A stretch of DNA of 64,000 nucleotides from Flavobacteriales bacterium (GCA_016710685.1 JADJVC010000002.1:186001-250000), one strand, 5' to 3'; shown: positions 28,344 to 36,939, numbered from the stretch's first letter. The notes: a model not told the origin generated them from the sequence alone. Translations and numbers: made by a program.

Positions 28344-28400
28344 TTGTAGAATTCGCCACGCAGTGGTGTAAAATACGCCACGGCGTGGCGAATTCTACAA
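28344..28400. repeat. palindromic cassette boundary repeat, right copy
   Basis: A 57-bp element with perfect 17-bp terminal inverted repeats (TTGTAGAATTCGCCACG / CGTGGCGAATTCTACAA). Its inside is two small palindromes split by TAAAATA, as in the left copy. It abuts the GTG start of the ATPase gene. Read on the minus strand it contains TTG, 22 bases, then TATTTTAC, a weak promoter-like arrangement. Confidence 0.9.
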
Positions 28401-28716
28401 ACATTACGGTTCTAGATCAAGTGCATCAATATGGCCTGAATACATTGGTAACATTGAATAAAGCGAATTTCGGACATGAGATTACGGGGCGCTTAGATGT
28501 GACATTTCTGGCCGCTTAAGGGATTTGGCTGGTCGGATTTTGATTCATCACATTGCTTCGGAGTTGATGGTATTCAGTCTCCATTACGTATGCGCTGCGG
28601 AATCATCCTTACTGGTGTTGTCGATCGGGCGCAGCCCCCAACCGTGGTGTGAATGACTTCCTCGGTCAATCCCCCTCTCACCGCAAGTCGGTACCTTTCC
28701 GGCTTTCCAAAACAGC
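28401..28716. other. AT-richer non-coding stretch beside the cassette
   Basis: About 316 bases with no credible coding frame on either strand and clearly lower GC than the surrounding genes. TACCTTTC at 28692-28699 could be a weak -7 element for the next gene. No repeat or RNA structure was recognised. Confidence 0.5.
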
Positions 28717-29811
28717 ATGCGCATCAAGGAAGTGGTAAAAGCATTGGAAGCATGGGTACCACCCGTGCTGCAAGAAGAGTACGACAATTGCGGCCTGCAA
28801 ACCGGCAATCCGGAGGCCGAAGTGACGGAGGCGCTCCTAACACTGGATTGCACGGAAGAAGTGGTCGCCGAGGCCGTCCAGAACAAATGCGGGCTCATCA
28901 TCGCGCACCATCCGGTGATCTTCAAGGGCATCAGATCTTTGACCGGTCGCAACGATGTGGAACGCACGCTGCTGGCCGCGATCCGCGCCAACGTGGCCAT
29001 CTATGCCATCCACACGAATTTGGACAACGTCATCGACGGTGTGAACGGCGAGATCGCGGCTCGCCTTGGCCTAAAGCCGCTGCATGTGCTCGACCCCAAG
29101 CCGGGGCAACTTCGGAAGCTGGTGGTCTTCGTTCCATTGGAACACGCCGATGCCGTGCGGGACGCGATGTTCGCGGCAGGGGCTGGACATGTTGGCGGTT
29201 ATGATGAATGCAGTTTCAATTTGGAAGGCAACGGCACATTCCGGGCGGGAGAGGGCACATCACCGTTCGTGGGGAAGCCGGGTGAACGGCATGCGGAAGC
29301 TGAAGTCCGCGTGGAAGTGCTGTGCCCGGCGACATTGGAGCACGCTGCACTTGCCGCCATGCGCAGCGCGCACCCCTACGAGGAAGTGGCCTACGACCTG
29401 TATCCGGTGCTGAACGGCCATCCATGTATCGGCAGCGGTTTGGTCGCGGAATGGGACGAGTCATTGGACGAAAGGGCATTTTTGGACAAGTTGAAGGCGG
29501 TATTCGGCTCACTGGTCATCCGGCATACCTCCTTCACCGTGAAGCCCGTGAAGCGGGTAGCGCTCTGCGGCGGATCCGGGGCGTTCTTGATGGGCAAAGC
29601 CATGGCCGCCGGGGCGGATGCTTATGTGACGGGGGACGTGAAATATCATGAGTTTTTCCAGCCGGAAGGCCGGATGTTACTGGCGGATATCGGCCATTAC
29701 GAGAGCGAGCAATTCACGCCTAACTTGATCCAAAGCCGGTTAGCCCGAATTCTGCCTACCTTTGCCACCCGTTTATCGAAAACGGGCACCAATCCCATCC
29801 ATTTTCATTGA
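28717..29811 (+). CDS. Nif3-like dinuclear metal centre protein (YqfO type)
   Basis: A 364-residue Nif3-family protein. The metal-binding residues are visible in IIAHHPVIFKGI and AIHTNLDN in the N-terminal domain and in GHYESEQF near the C terminus. A YqfO-like insert (about 130-240, HPYEEVAYDLYPV) splits the two halves, as in Firmicutes and Bacteroidota homologues. The biochemical role is not settled; GTP cyclohydrolase-like activity has been proposed for the family. The zinc-ribbon gene follows after 2 bases, a pairing often conserved. Confidence 0.93.
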   Translation: MRIKEVVKALEAWVPPVLQEEYDNCGLQTGNPEAEVTEALLTLDCTEEVVAEAVQNKCGLIIAHHPVIFKGIRSLTGRNDVERTLLAAIRANVAIYAIHTNLDNVIDGVNGEIAARLGLKPLHVLDPKPGQLRKLVVFVPLEHADAVRDAMFAAGAGHVGGYDECSFNLEGNGTFRAGEGTSPFVGKPGERHAEAEVRVEVLCPATLEHAALAAMRSAHPYEEVAYDLYPVLNGHPCIGSGLVAEWDESLDERAFLDKLKAVFGSLVIRHTSFTVKPVKRVALCGGSGAFLMGKAMAAGADAYVTGDVKYHEFFQPEGRMLLADIGHYESEQFTPNLIQSRLARILPTFATRLSKTGTNPIHFH

Positions 29812-29813
29812 CC

Positions 29814-30623
29814 ATGGCGAAGAGCGCATCCAAGACCGCAGAGAAGGAACCAAAAACCGTAAAAGCCGCTGTACGCGCGGAAGGCACGGTGGCCGGCAAG
29901 TTGATCGACCTGTACCGTTTGCAACATTTCGACTCGTTGGTGGACAAGATCCGCACCCAGCGTGGCGAACTGCCCTTGGAGGTGCAAGACCTGGAGGACG
30001 AGGTCGCCGGCTTGGAGACGCGCATGAACAAGCTTGCCGAAGACCTCAAAGAGGCCGAAACATCGGTGAGTGACAAGAACAACTTCATCAAGGACGCCAA
30101 GGCGAACATCAAGAAGTACGAGGCGCAGCAAAGCAAGGTGCGCAACAACCGTGAATTTGATTCACTGAGCAAGGAAGTGGAATTCCAGAATTTGGAGATC
30201 CAATTGGCCGAAAAGCGGATCAAGGAAGGCAAGTTCGCCATTGAGACCAAGACCGCCACGGTAGAAGAGAGCAAGAAGCTTTACAGCGAGCGCAAGAAGG
30301 ACCTTGACCTGAAGAAGAAGGAACTGGACGACATCATCGCCGAGACGGAGAAGGAGGAGAAGGACCTGACCAAGAAAAGCGAAACTTCCGCCAAGCAGAT
30401 CGAGGAGCGTTTGCTGAAAGCTTACAAGCGGATCCGAGGCAATGCCCGCAACGGATTGGCCGTTGTAGTCGTAGAGCGCGGCAGCTGCGGCGGGTGCTTC
30501 AATGCCATTCCGCCCCAGCGTCAGTTGGACATTGCAAGCCACAAAAAGATCATCGTGTGCGAGCATTGCGGCCGCATCCTCGTGGATGAAACCGTAGTGG
30601 AGACCGTACAGGAAGGGAAGTAA
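29814..30623 (+). CDS. coiled-coil protein with C4 zinc ribbon
   Basis: A 269-residue protein. Residues about 30-195 are a long, strongly charged coiled coil. The C terminus has four cysteines as CGGC and CEHC (about residues 223-252), a C4 zinc ribbon of the zf-RING_7 type. Proteins of this design in Bacteroidota and other bacteria are found beside Nif3-like genes, and their role is unclear. ATG 29814 is 2 bases past the previous stop. Confidence 0.9.
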   Translation: MAKSASKTAEKEPKTVKAAVRAEGTVAGKLIDLYRLQHFDSLVDKIRTQRGELPLEVQDLEDEVAGLETRMNKLAEDLKEAETSVSDKNNFIKDAKANIKKYEAQQSKVRNNREFDSLSKEVEFQNLEIQLAEKRIKEGKFAIETKTATVEESKKLYSERKKDLDLKKKELDDIIAETEKEEKDLTKKSETSAKQIEERLLKAYKRIRGNARNGLAVVVVERGSCGGCFNAIPPQRQLDIASHKKIIVCEHCGRILVDETVVETVQEGK

Positions 30624-30650
30624 TTCCCGTTCCAAGTAGTACAACAGAAA

Positions 30651-30674
30651 AGCCCCCAGAGATGGGGGCTTTTT
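30651..30674 (+). terminator. Rho-independent terminator
   Basis: A perfect 7-bp stem AGCCCCC / GGGGGCT with loop AGAGAT and a following T run. It ends the Nif3/zinc-ribbon operon. Confidence 0.9.
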
Positions 30675-30721
30675 CATGTCCAATTGTTCCGATGCTCGGA
30701 AATGCCAAATGTTACAAGTCG

Positions 30722-32206
30722 CTATGGCCTGTAGGCGAACGTCACCATGCCGCGCGTGTCCGTGCGCGTTACGTTGGTGGCCTGCACCAGTGCGGGGTCG
30801 TACTGGTAATAGTTCATTTCCCCCGTTCCATAAACACCGGTAAGGTCCAGGCTGATGTGCTGGGTGCGGTAGCCGATGCCGCCTGAATATCGCATGTAGG
30901 CCGTGCCTTGGCGCGGGTCGATATCTGCGTAAGCATTGGGCCAAATGCCCGCCCCGCCGCGGAAATACCAATTGCCGCTGCGCCATTCGGTGCCCACACT
31001 CAAGCTGTGTACCCCGCGGAAGTCGTCCTGTACGGCGGTGTTCTCCTTGCCGAAGCTGTAGTCGTCCAGCCCATCAAGGCTTTTGTTCAGCTTCATCTGC
31101 CGGAAATCCGTGTACTCATAGTCCACGCTCACCAGGCCGTGCTTGCCCGCCACGTAGGCGGCGGATGCCAGCACGTGCCACGGCGTGCGCACGCGGTAGT
31201 TGAAGGAGCCGTCAGGCGAATCGTTGCTGTAGCTCTTGTTACCGTTGGCATCCGGCGTGTTGAAACCGGTGGTCATGGTGTAGTTGTAACTGTCTGAAAG
31301 CTGCAGCCACGTAGGGCTGTGGAAAGCGAGGCCCAGCCGCAGGTTGTCGGCCACCCTGCCGATCACGCCAAACTTCAGGTCGATCCCGCTGCCCGAGGTG
31401 AGGAGCCGTTCAGTGTACGCGAGTTGGTTGATGTCGCTGGTAGTGTCACTGACGGTTTCACCATGTGTGGTCTCGCGCTCATAGCGCACCCCGGCGATTC
31501 CGAGACTGCCGCCGATATAAAACCGGTCCTTGTAATTGGCAGCGTAGAAAAAGCTCGTCGTATTCACCCGGCCGGCACCGGTAATGCGTTGGTCCTGGTC
31601 CGTGGTGGCGCCTTGCGGTATGGCGGAATAATACGAGTTGGAATTTGTGTCCAACGGGTTGATGCCGTAGCCTTCGTATGCCAAGTAGGCGTTGGAGCTG
31701 GTGAGGTCTGCAAGACTTCCGGGCGGCGTGCCGTTGGCTTCGTTCACGAATTTGTCCAAGAGCGAAGAAGATATGCTCTTTCCCACCGCGTGTTCGTCAA
31801 AGTGGTAGCTGGCTTGGCGGTCGAACGATACCCCGAAAATACCTCCGCGCCAATCACTTTCCTTGCTGCTGGGGTAACTTAACATCAGCGACAGGTTGTT
31901 GAAGCTGAAGCGGTTGTCTGTTGCTGTAGTGGAAGTTCCGTAGTACAGGGACTTGGCCGTGTTCACCTCGAACTGCGGCGTGAAGGAAACTTCGCTGGTG
32001 TTGTACAATCCGAAGCCCGCGGGGTTGGTTGTGGCACTACCGGGGTCTGCGCCTACTGCACCCATGGCCCCGCCCAAGGCCCAGCTGCGCGCAGTACCGC
32101 CCGGCAAGGTGTTGGAAAGTCGAAGTGCATCCTCTTCATTCTGGCTGAACACCTGTATTGAAGTGATCGCGAGCAGAATGAAAGTGGCAACGGTTTTGGT
32201 ATTCAT
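30722..32206 (-). CDS. OmpP1/FadL-like outer-membrane transport protein
   Basis: A 494-residue outer-membrane barrel. A signal peptide (about 1-21) is followed by the FadL/OmpP1-like N terminus (SWALGGAMGAVGADPGSATT, NPAGFG), then many antiparallel strands and an ending GMVTFAYRP. FadL relatives carry hydrophobic compounds across the outer membrane; in Bacteroidota these are often labelled hemin receptor or OmpP1. Substrate unknown. The Gly/Tyr-rich lipoprotein gene lies 3 bases upstream, so the two are co-transcribed. Confidence 0.85.
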   Translation of the reverse strand: MNTKTVATFILLAITSIQVFSQNEEDALRLSNTLPGGTARSWALGGAMGAVGADPGSATTNPAGFGLYNTSEVSFTPQFEVNTAKSLYYGTSTTATDNRFSFNNLSLMLSYPSSKESDWRGGIFGVSFDRQASYHFDEHAVGKSISSSLLDKFVNEANGTPPGSLADLTSSNAYLAYEGYGINPLDTNSNSYYSAIPQGATTDQDQRITGAGRVNTTSFFYAANYKDRFYIGGSLGIAGVRYERETTHGETVSDTTSDINQLAYTERLLTSGSGIDLKFGVIGRVADNLRLGLAFHSPTWLQLSDSYNYTMTTGFNTPDANGNKSYSNDSPDGSFNYRVRTPWHVLASAAYVAGKHGLVSVDYEYTDFRQMKLNKSLDGLDDYSFGKENTAVQDDFRGVHSLSVGTEWRSGNWYFRGGAGIWPNAYADIDPRQGTAYMRYSGGIGYRTQHISLDLTGVYGTGEMNYYQYDPALVQATNVTRTDTRGMVTFAYRP

Positions 32207-32209
32207 GGA

Positions 32210-33118
32210 TTATCGGGGCCTAGGGCTGTTTGTGCGGCCCCCGCCAGCGTCGTTCCCGCTGCGCGAAGGTGCTGTGGGCGTGGTATCCCAATTCCGTGCC
32301 GGGGTGGAAGGACGTGCGTTGCGGTCGCGTGTTGGCGCGGTTATGCGGTCCGGGCGGGCGGTGCGGTCGGGTGTGCGGAGCGATTCGCGGGAGGGCGTTG
32401 ATGGCGTTATCAGCGAAGCCGGATTTCGCATGTTGCGCGTGGCATAAGCAGGCGAACCATCAGTAGAAGAACTGCTGGAACTCAAGGACGAGCGGTGACC
32501 ATAAACCGCATTGCTGTAGCCCACTGGTTCGTAGCAGCCATAGCAGCCACCCATCGGGCCTTGGTATGGTCCGTAGCCTTGGCCGTAGCCGCCATAGCCT
32601 GGGCCGTAGTTGCCGTAGCCATAGTAACCGTAAGGGTTGTAGCCGTAGGGGCTGTACGCGTTGTAGCCGTAGCCGCTCATCCAGCTGTTGTTCCAGTAAG
32701 GGTCATAGCCATAGCTGCCACCATAGCCCATTCCGTAGCCCACGCTCATCGATCCGAAGCTGGTGGGCCAGCCGTAGCTGAGGCCCATGCCATAACTCGG
32801 ACCGAAGGAGCTGATGCCGCTGCCGAAGCCGAAGCGCCCGTAGTTGTAGTAGTACGGGTCATTGTAGGCCATGTCATAATAATCGCGGTAGGCGCTGTTG
32901 GCGCGCTGCGATTCGGCAGGGTCGTAGTAGGCCTCGTTGTCATCCGGAATGTCTACGGCCTGCGTGGCTTGGGCTTGCTGCTTTTCAGCGGCTGCGGCTG
33001 CCATGGCCTGCCGGTCGGGGATGTCGTACACATCGTCTGTTACGCTGGCTGTTTCCCGCAAGGTGCCGCACGCGGAAAGGAGAAGGAGTGAGGAAAGGAA
33101 CGGGATGTAGGTTTTCAT
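32210..33118 (-). CDS. Gly/Tyr-rich low-complexity lipoprotein
   Basis: A 302-residue lipoprotein (lipobox LLSAC near residue 17). Residues about 65-200 are low complexity and rich in Tyr, Gly, Pro and Ser (for example YGYNPYGYYGYGNYGPGYGG). The last 100 residues are basic and rich in Ser, Thr, Pro and Arg (TPSRESLRTPDRTARPDR). No catalytic domain is visible. It precedes the FadL-like gene with a 3-base gap, suggesting a shared envelope role. Confidence 0.85.
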   Translation of the reverse strand: MKTYIPFLSSLLLLSACGTLRETASVTDDVYDIPDRQAMAAAAAEKQQAQATQAVDIPDDNEAYYDPAESQRANSAYRDYYDMAYNDPYYYNYGRFGFGSGISSFGPSYGMGLSYGWPTSFGSMSVGYGMGYGGSYGYDPYWNNSWMSGYGYNAYSPYGYNPYGYYGYGNYGPGYGGYGQGYGPYQGPMGGCYGCYEPVGYSNAVYGHRSSLSSSSSSTDGSPAYATRNMRNPASLITPSTPSRESLRTPDRTARPDRITAPTRDRNARPSTPARNWDTTPTAPSRSGNDAGGGRTNSPRPR

Positions 33119-33209
33119 GGCGTTTCAGGCATTCGTTCAGCCGGGTCGGGACTTACTTTCGCGGCCCACTTGCTTCTGGAACAAAAATAATACCAAGAAC
33201 GCCCAAAAC

Positions 33210-34679
33210 ATGAGCGATCAACTCACTAAGCGTGACACGGACTATGCACAATGGTACAACGACCTGGTGCTGAAGGCCGATATGGCCGAGCACAGCGAAG
33301 TACGCGGCTGCATGGTGATCAAGCCCCACGGCTATGCCATCTGGGAAAAAATGCAAGGGGCGCTGGACGGCATGTTCAAGGCCACCGGCCACGTCAATGC
33401 CTACTTTCCGCTGTTCATCCCCAAGAGTTACTTAGCCAAGGAAGCAAGCCATGTGGAGGGCTTCGCGAAGGAATGTGCGGTGGTGACACATTACAGGCTG
33501 AAGAGCGATCCGGAGAAGGGCATCATCGTGGACCCGGATGCCAAACTGGAAGAAGAACTCATCATCCGCCCGACCAGCGAAACCATCATTTGGAACACTT
33601 ACCGCGGCTGGATAAAGAGCTATCGCGACCTGCCGTTGCTGATCAACCAATGGGCCAACGTGGTGCGTTGGGAATTGCGAACGCGATTGTTCCTGCGCAC
33701 GGCCGAGTTCCTTTGGCAGGAAGGCCACACCGCGCATGCTACCCAACAGGAGGCCGAGGAAGAAGCGCGGCGCATGTTGGACGTCTATGCCACCTTCGCG
33801 GAAGAGTGGATGGCCATGCCGGTGATCAAAGGTGTGAAAACGGCAAGCGAACGCTTCGCCGGCGCCGTGGATACCTATTGCATCGAGGCCATGATGCAGG
33901 ACGGAAAGAGCCTGCAAGCCGGCACTTCGCACTTTCTGGGGCAGAATTTCGCGAAAGCATTCGACGTGCTGTTCACCAACAAGGAGAACAAGCAGGAATA
34001 TGTTTGGGCCAGCAGCTGGGGCGTGAGCACCCGCCTCATGGGCGCGCTGATCATGACGCACAGCGACGACCATGGCCTTGTCCTTCCCCCGAAACTGGCA
34101 CCGGTGCAAGTGGCGATCGTGCCAATCGCAAAAAACGGCGAACAGCTCACGGCCATTGACGGCTATGTGAAGCCCATCGTGGACGCATTGCGGGCCAAGG
34201 GTATCGCCGTGAAATACGACAATGACGACAAGCGCAAGCCGGGTTGGAAATTCGCCGAGTATGAATTCAAAGGCTATCCCGTGCGCATTGCCGTAGGTCC
34301 GCGCGACATGGAGAACGGCACAGTGGAAGTGGCCCGCCGCGACACCTTGGAAAAGCAGGTGATGCAAGCCGCTGACATCGCGGAGAAAGTGGAGCACTTA
34401 CTGGAGGCCATCCAGGATAACCTGTACCGAAAAGCGCTCACAATGCGCGAGGAGAACACGCACGTTATTGACAGCTACGCGGAGTTCAAGGACCGGATCG
34501 ACCAAGGCGGCTTCTTCCTGGCACATTGGGACGGCACACCGGAGACCGAAGAGAAAGTGAAGAACGAGACCAAAGCGACCATCCGCTGCATTCCGTTCAC
34601 AGGCGACAAAACCCCGGGCAAGTGCATGGTAACGGGTAATCCAAGTGCCCAGCGTGTCATTTTTGCAAAATCATATTGA
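33210..34679 (+). CDS. proS: prolyl-tRNA synthetase, archaeal/eukaryal type
   Basis: A 489-residue class II synthetase of the short type without the bacterial editing insertion, as usual in Bacteroidota. Motif 2 is in LINQWANVVRWELRTRLFLR, motif 1 lies in HVNAYFPLFIPKSYL, and RLMGALIMTHSDDHGLVLPP is motif 3. A C-terminal domain of about 70 residues includes the conserved CIPF segment. ATG 33210 is chosen over an upstream extension that lacks homology. The stop overlaps the next gene's start. Confidence 0.96.
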   Translation: MSDQLTKRDTDYAQWYNDLVLKADMAEHSEVRGCMVIKPHGYAIWEKMQGALDGMFKATGHVNAYFPLFIPKSYLAKEASHVEGFAKECAVVTHYRLKSDPEKGIIVDPDAKLEEELIIRPTSETIIWNTYRGWIKSYRDLPLLINQWANVVRWELRTRLFLRTAEFLWQEGHTAHATQQEAEEEARRMLDVYATFAEEWMAMPVIKGVKTASERFAGAVDTYCIEAMMQDGKSLQAGTSHFLGQNFAKAFDVLFTNKENKQEYVWASSWGVSTRLMGALIMTHSDDHGLVLPPKLAPVQVAIVPIAKNGEQLTAIDGYVKPIVDALRAKGIAVKYDNDDKRKPGWKFAEYEFKGYPVRIAVGPRDMENGTVEVARRDTLEKQVMQAADIAEKVEHLLEAIQDNLYRKALTMREENTHVIDSYAEFKDRIDQGGFFLAHWDGTPETEEKVKNETKATIRCIPFTGDKTPGKCMVTGNPSAQRVIFAKSY

Positions 34680-35390
34680 TGGCAGAGGCAGCAAAAAAGC
34701 AAGCAAAAGACCCGAAGGCCCTGATCATCGATGTGATGGCCGGAAAGTCCGGCATGAAGCAGGATGTCTTCCAAAAGACAAAAAGAAGCCTTCGTCCAAC
34801 TCAAGGAACTGTTGCAGGAATTGGCGGGCGAATTGGGGGAAGTCATCACCAAGAAAGACCCGCGGTTAGTGGTGGAATACACCGACCAAGGTGCGCTTTC
34901 CTGCCGGTTGAAGGCGGCGGGAGACACGGTCATATTCACTATGCACACCAACGTATTCCTGCTGGACCAAAGCAACAGCCTCTGGAAAACGAGCTACCTC
35001 ACGGATGATAATACCCGTGGCTATTTCGGGGTAGTGAACGTTTACAATTTCCTAAGCGACTCCTTCGCCTTCGATCGAGAGAATGACCTCGGTTACCTGG
35101 TAGCCCGCATTTTCCTCAACAAAGACGGGCACTTCTTCGTGCAGGGCAAAAAGCAGCTCGGCTTTCTCTACAATGATCTGGCGGACAATACCCTGGACGC
35201 GGAACAGATGAAAGCACTGCTCTGCTCGGTGATCTTGTACGTGCTGGACTTCGATCTGCTGGCACCTCCTTATGACCAGGTAAGTCAGGTAACGGTGGAG
35301 GAAATGAAGCAGATGGAATCGCATTCCATGCTCACCACCGGCAAACGCTTGGGTTTCCGCTTTCAGGCGGACGTGGACGACGTGACCTGA
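34679..35390 (+). CDS. conserved protein of unknown function, frameshifted
   Basis: About 236 residues. The start ATG 34679 overlaps the proS stop (TGATG). The first 34 residues (AEAAKKQAKDPKALIIDVMA) and the rest (KEAFVQLKELLQEL, then LKAAGDTVIFTMHTNVFLLD) lie in different frames. They join as QKTKEAFVQLK if one A is removed from the run of five near 34779-34783. The protein is soluble, mixed alpha/beta, with no motif known to me; similar hypotheticals occur in Flavobacteriales from memory. Confidence 0.7.
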
Positions 35391-35398
35391 AGCAAAGA

Positions 35399-35429
35399 TT
35401 TGGTGATATGCCCAAACCGACTATTTTTG
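35399..35429 (+). promoter_or_regulatory. promoter of tRNA-Glu
   Basis: TTTG at 35399-35402, then exactly 19 bases, then TATTTTTG at 35422-35429: a full Bacteroidota -33/-7 promoter. The tRNA begins 43 bases after the -7 box. Confidence 0.8.
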
Positions 35430-35471
35430 CGCCCCCAAAGAATTGAACAAGTTCCTAGGGATTGACATAAT

Positions 35472-35544
35472 GGCCCGTTCGTCTAGGGGTTAGGACGCGT
35501 CCCTTTCACGGATGAAACAGGGGTTCGATTCCCCTACGGGCTAC
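35472..35544 (+). tRNA. tRNA-Glu (anticodon TTC)
   Basis: Acceptor arms GGCCCGT (35472-35478) and ACGGGCT (35536-35542) pair with one terminal G-T. The anticodon loop is CTTTCAC with anticodon TTC, and the T arm is AGGGGTTCGATTCCCCT. The encoded 3' end reads ACA. The following repeats carry its 3' tail. Confidence 0.95.
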
Positions 35545-35553
35545 ACGAAAAAC

Positions 35554-35578
35554 GCCGGACTTCACAGTCCGGCTTTTT
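35554..35578 (+). terminator. terminator of tRNA-Glu (repeat copy 1)
   Basis: A perfect 8-bp stem GCCGGACT / AGTCCGGC with loop TCAC and five Ts. An identical stem lies at 35662-35681 in copy 2, followed by six Ts. Confidence 0.9.
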
Positions 35579-35661
35579 CAGCCCTTCGGGAATTAGCGGC
35601 ACACTAATGCACGCCCACTGGGCGAACAACGCTACCGCTTCCTACGGGCTACACGAAAAAC

Positions 35662-35687
35662 GCCGGACTTCACAGTCCGGCTTTTTT
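35662..35687 (+). terminator. duplicate terminator (repeat copy 2)
   Basis: The same 8-bp stem and TCAC loop as at 35554, followed by TTTTTT. It is part of the tandem duplication. Confidence 0.85.
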
Positions 35688-35773
35688 CATTACGCCCTTC
35701 GGGGAATTAGCGGCACGCTAATGCACGCCCACTGGGCGAACAACGCTACCGCTTCCTACGGGCTACACGAAAA

Positions 35774-35820
35774 ACGCCGCATACCATACAGCAGTAAAGG
35801 TTTGCGGCGTTTTCGTTTCA
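35774..35820 (+). terminator. third, divergent terminator-like hairpin
   Basis: Stem ACGCCGCA (35774-35781) pairs with TGCGGCGT (35803-35810) across a 21-base loop, followed by TTTCGTTT. It replaces the standard hairpin in the partial copy 3 and is probably the original terminator. Confidence 0.65.
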
Positions 35821-36162
35821 GGTCTTTTGACCGTTCGATATCTTTTGTACGGCTTGTGTTTCCGTTCACCTCTTCTTCGGAGCTTTAAAGTGCGAACCGT
35901 TAAAGGCCGTTTTCCAGTTTAGTGATGGCTGGAACTTATTGAATGCCAAATTGCGTTCGTTTTTGGCATGAAAGTTGGTTCAAGCGGTCAAATTTCCCGG
36001 TTCGTCGATCCTATTCGGCTGATCGTCGTCAATGCCCTTCCGGCCGTGCTCCATTCCTCTTGAAATGCAACCCTGGAGCGCACTTCCGCGTATATTTGCC
36101 TCTTGCTCCGTTGGGAGCGATCACCGCTAAAACGGACTGCCCTTTACCCGAAACCACCTTGA
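35821..36162. other. leader region of the polysaccharide locus
   Basis: About 340 bases without a credible gene, lower in GC than the flanks. ATGCCAAA (35943-35950) and TTTGGCAT (35962-35969) form an inverted repeat. TATATTTG at 36091-36098 is a probable -7 box for the polysaccharide operon. Confidence 0.5.
36091..36098 (+). promoter_or_regulatory. -7 element of the exopolysaccharide operon
   Basis: TATATTTG fits TAnnTTTG and leaves a leader of about 58 bases before the ATG at 36163. A well-spaced -33 TTTG is not seen; the nearest TTG is at 36060-36062. Confidence 0.5.
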
Positions 36163-36939
36163 ATGAAGTTGACGAAGATCGCGTTGGTGTTGATGGTATT
36201 GGCCATGATGTCCTCCTGCGTGAGCAAACGCAGCATCAATTACCTGCACGACGGGTCATTGAGCAACACATCAAAGCTTTTCCCGAACAAGAAATTCGAG
36301 TACCGGATCCAGGTGAACGATGTGTTGAGCATCCGCGTACTGGGTTTGGACGATGCCAATGCGCGCCTGTTCAACGTGGAGACCACCACGGGCGGAGTGT
36401 CGTTAACGGATGCTTCACTTTATGTGAACGGGTTTTCCATTGACAAGAGCGGCAATGTGCAGCTACCTTCCGTGGGTAAGATGCATCTGCAGGGCATGAC
36501 CGTGGATGAGGCACAAACGGCGGTCCAGAGCAAGATCAACGAATATTTTGCCAACGCCACTGTGATCTTGAAGATGGTGAGCTTCCGAGTCAGCGTGCTG
36601 GGAGAGGTGAACCGGCCCGGCAGTTATTTCGTTTACAACAATCAGATCTCAATTCTGGAAGCTTTGGCGCAATCGGGCGGGCCCACTGAGTTGGCTGACA
36701 AGCGCCATTTGACCTTGATGAGGCAGAGTGACCAAGGAACCCAAGCCCTGTATGTCGACTTGAGCAGCACTGCCGCGCTGAGCAGTGAATACTTTTACCT
36801 GTTACCGAACGATGTGGTTTACGTACCCACGTTAAGCGCACGTCCGGCCAGGCTCAATTTGGACATTTTGACCATCCTGCTTTCTGCGATCAGCACTGCG
36901 GCCGTAGTGATCACTGTGGTGCAGAACAACAACCCATGA
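36163..36939 (+). CDS. polysaccharide export lipoprotein (Wza-like)
   Basis: A 258-residue outer-membrane export protein. It has a lipoprotein signal (lipobox MMSSC near residue 20), a Poly_export domain (YRIQVNDVLSIRVLG, IDKSGNVQLPSVGKM) and an SLBB domain (FRVSVLGEVNRPGSYF), then a C-terminal hydrophobic helix (ILTILLSAISTAAVVITVV). Wza-type proteins form the outer-membrane channel for capsule or exopolysaccharide and work with the Wzc kinase encoded next. The stop overlaps the wzc-like start by 4 bases. Confidence 0.93.
   Translation: MKLTKIALVLMVLAMMSSCVSKRSINYLHDGSLSNTSKLFPNKKFEYRIQVNDVLSIRVLGLDDANARLFNVETTTGGVSLTDASLYVNGFSIDKSGNVQLPSVGKMHLQGMTVDEAQTAVQSKINEYFANATVILKMVSFRVSVLGEVNRPGSYFVYNNQISILEALAQSGGPTELADKRHLTLMRQSDQGTQALYVDLSSTAALSSEYFYLLPNDVVYVPTLSARPARLNLDILTILLSAISTAAVVITVVQNNNP

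Larger units (their letters stand above)
35533..35779 (+). repeat. tandem repeats carrying the tRNA-Glu 3' end
   Basis: Copy 1 is 35533-35640 (108 bp), copy 2 is 35641-35754 (114 bp), copy 3 is partial at 35755-35779. Each starts with the last 11 bases of the tRNA plus CACGAAAAACGCCG. Copies 1 and 2 then have a terminator hairpin, a CCCTTCGGG hairpin, an ATTAG/CTAAT pair and a CGCCCACTGGGCG hairpin. The apparent reading frame across it is an artefact of the repeat. Confidence 0.9.

Noticed and set aside
35533..35779. Possible attachment site of an integrative element
   Set aside because: The repeats do carry the tRNA 3' end, but no integrase or mobile genes lie between or near the copies, so only the array is reported.
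35607..35888. An open frame of 93 codons with two copies of a MHAHWANNATASYG-like peptide
   Set aside because: It is created by the tandem tRNA-tail repeats; no ribosome site, no family and the repeats explain the periodicity.
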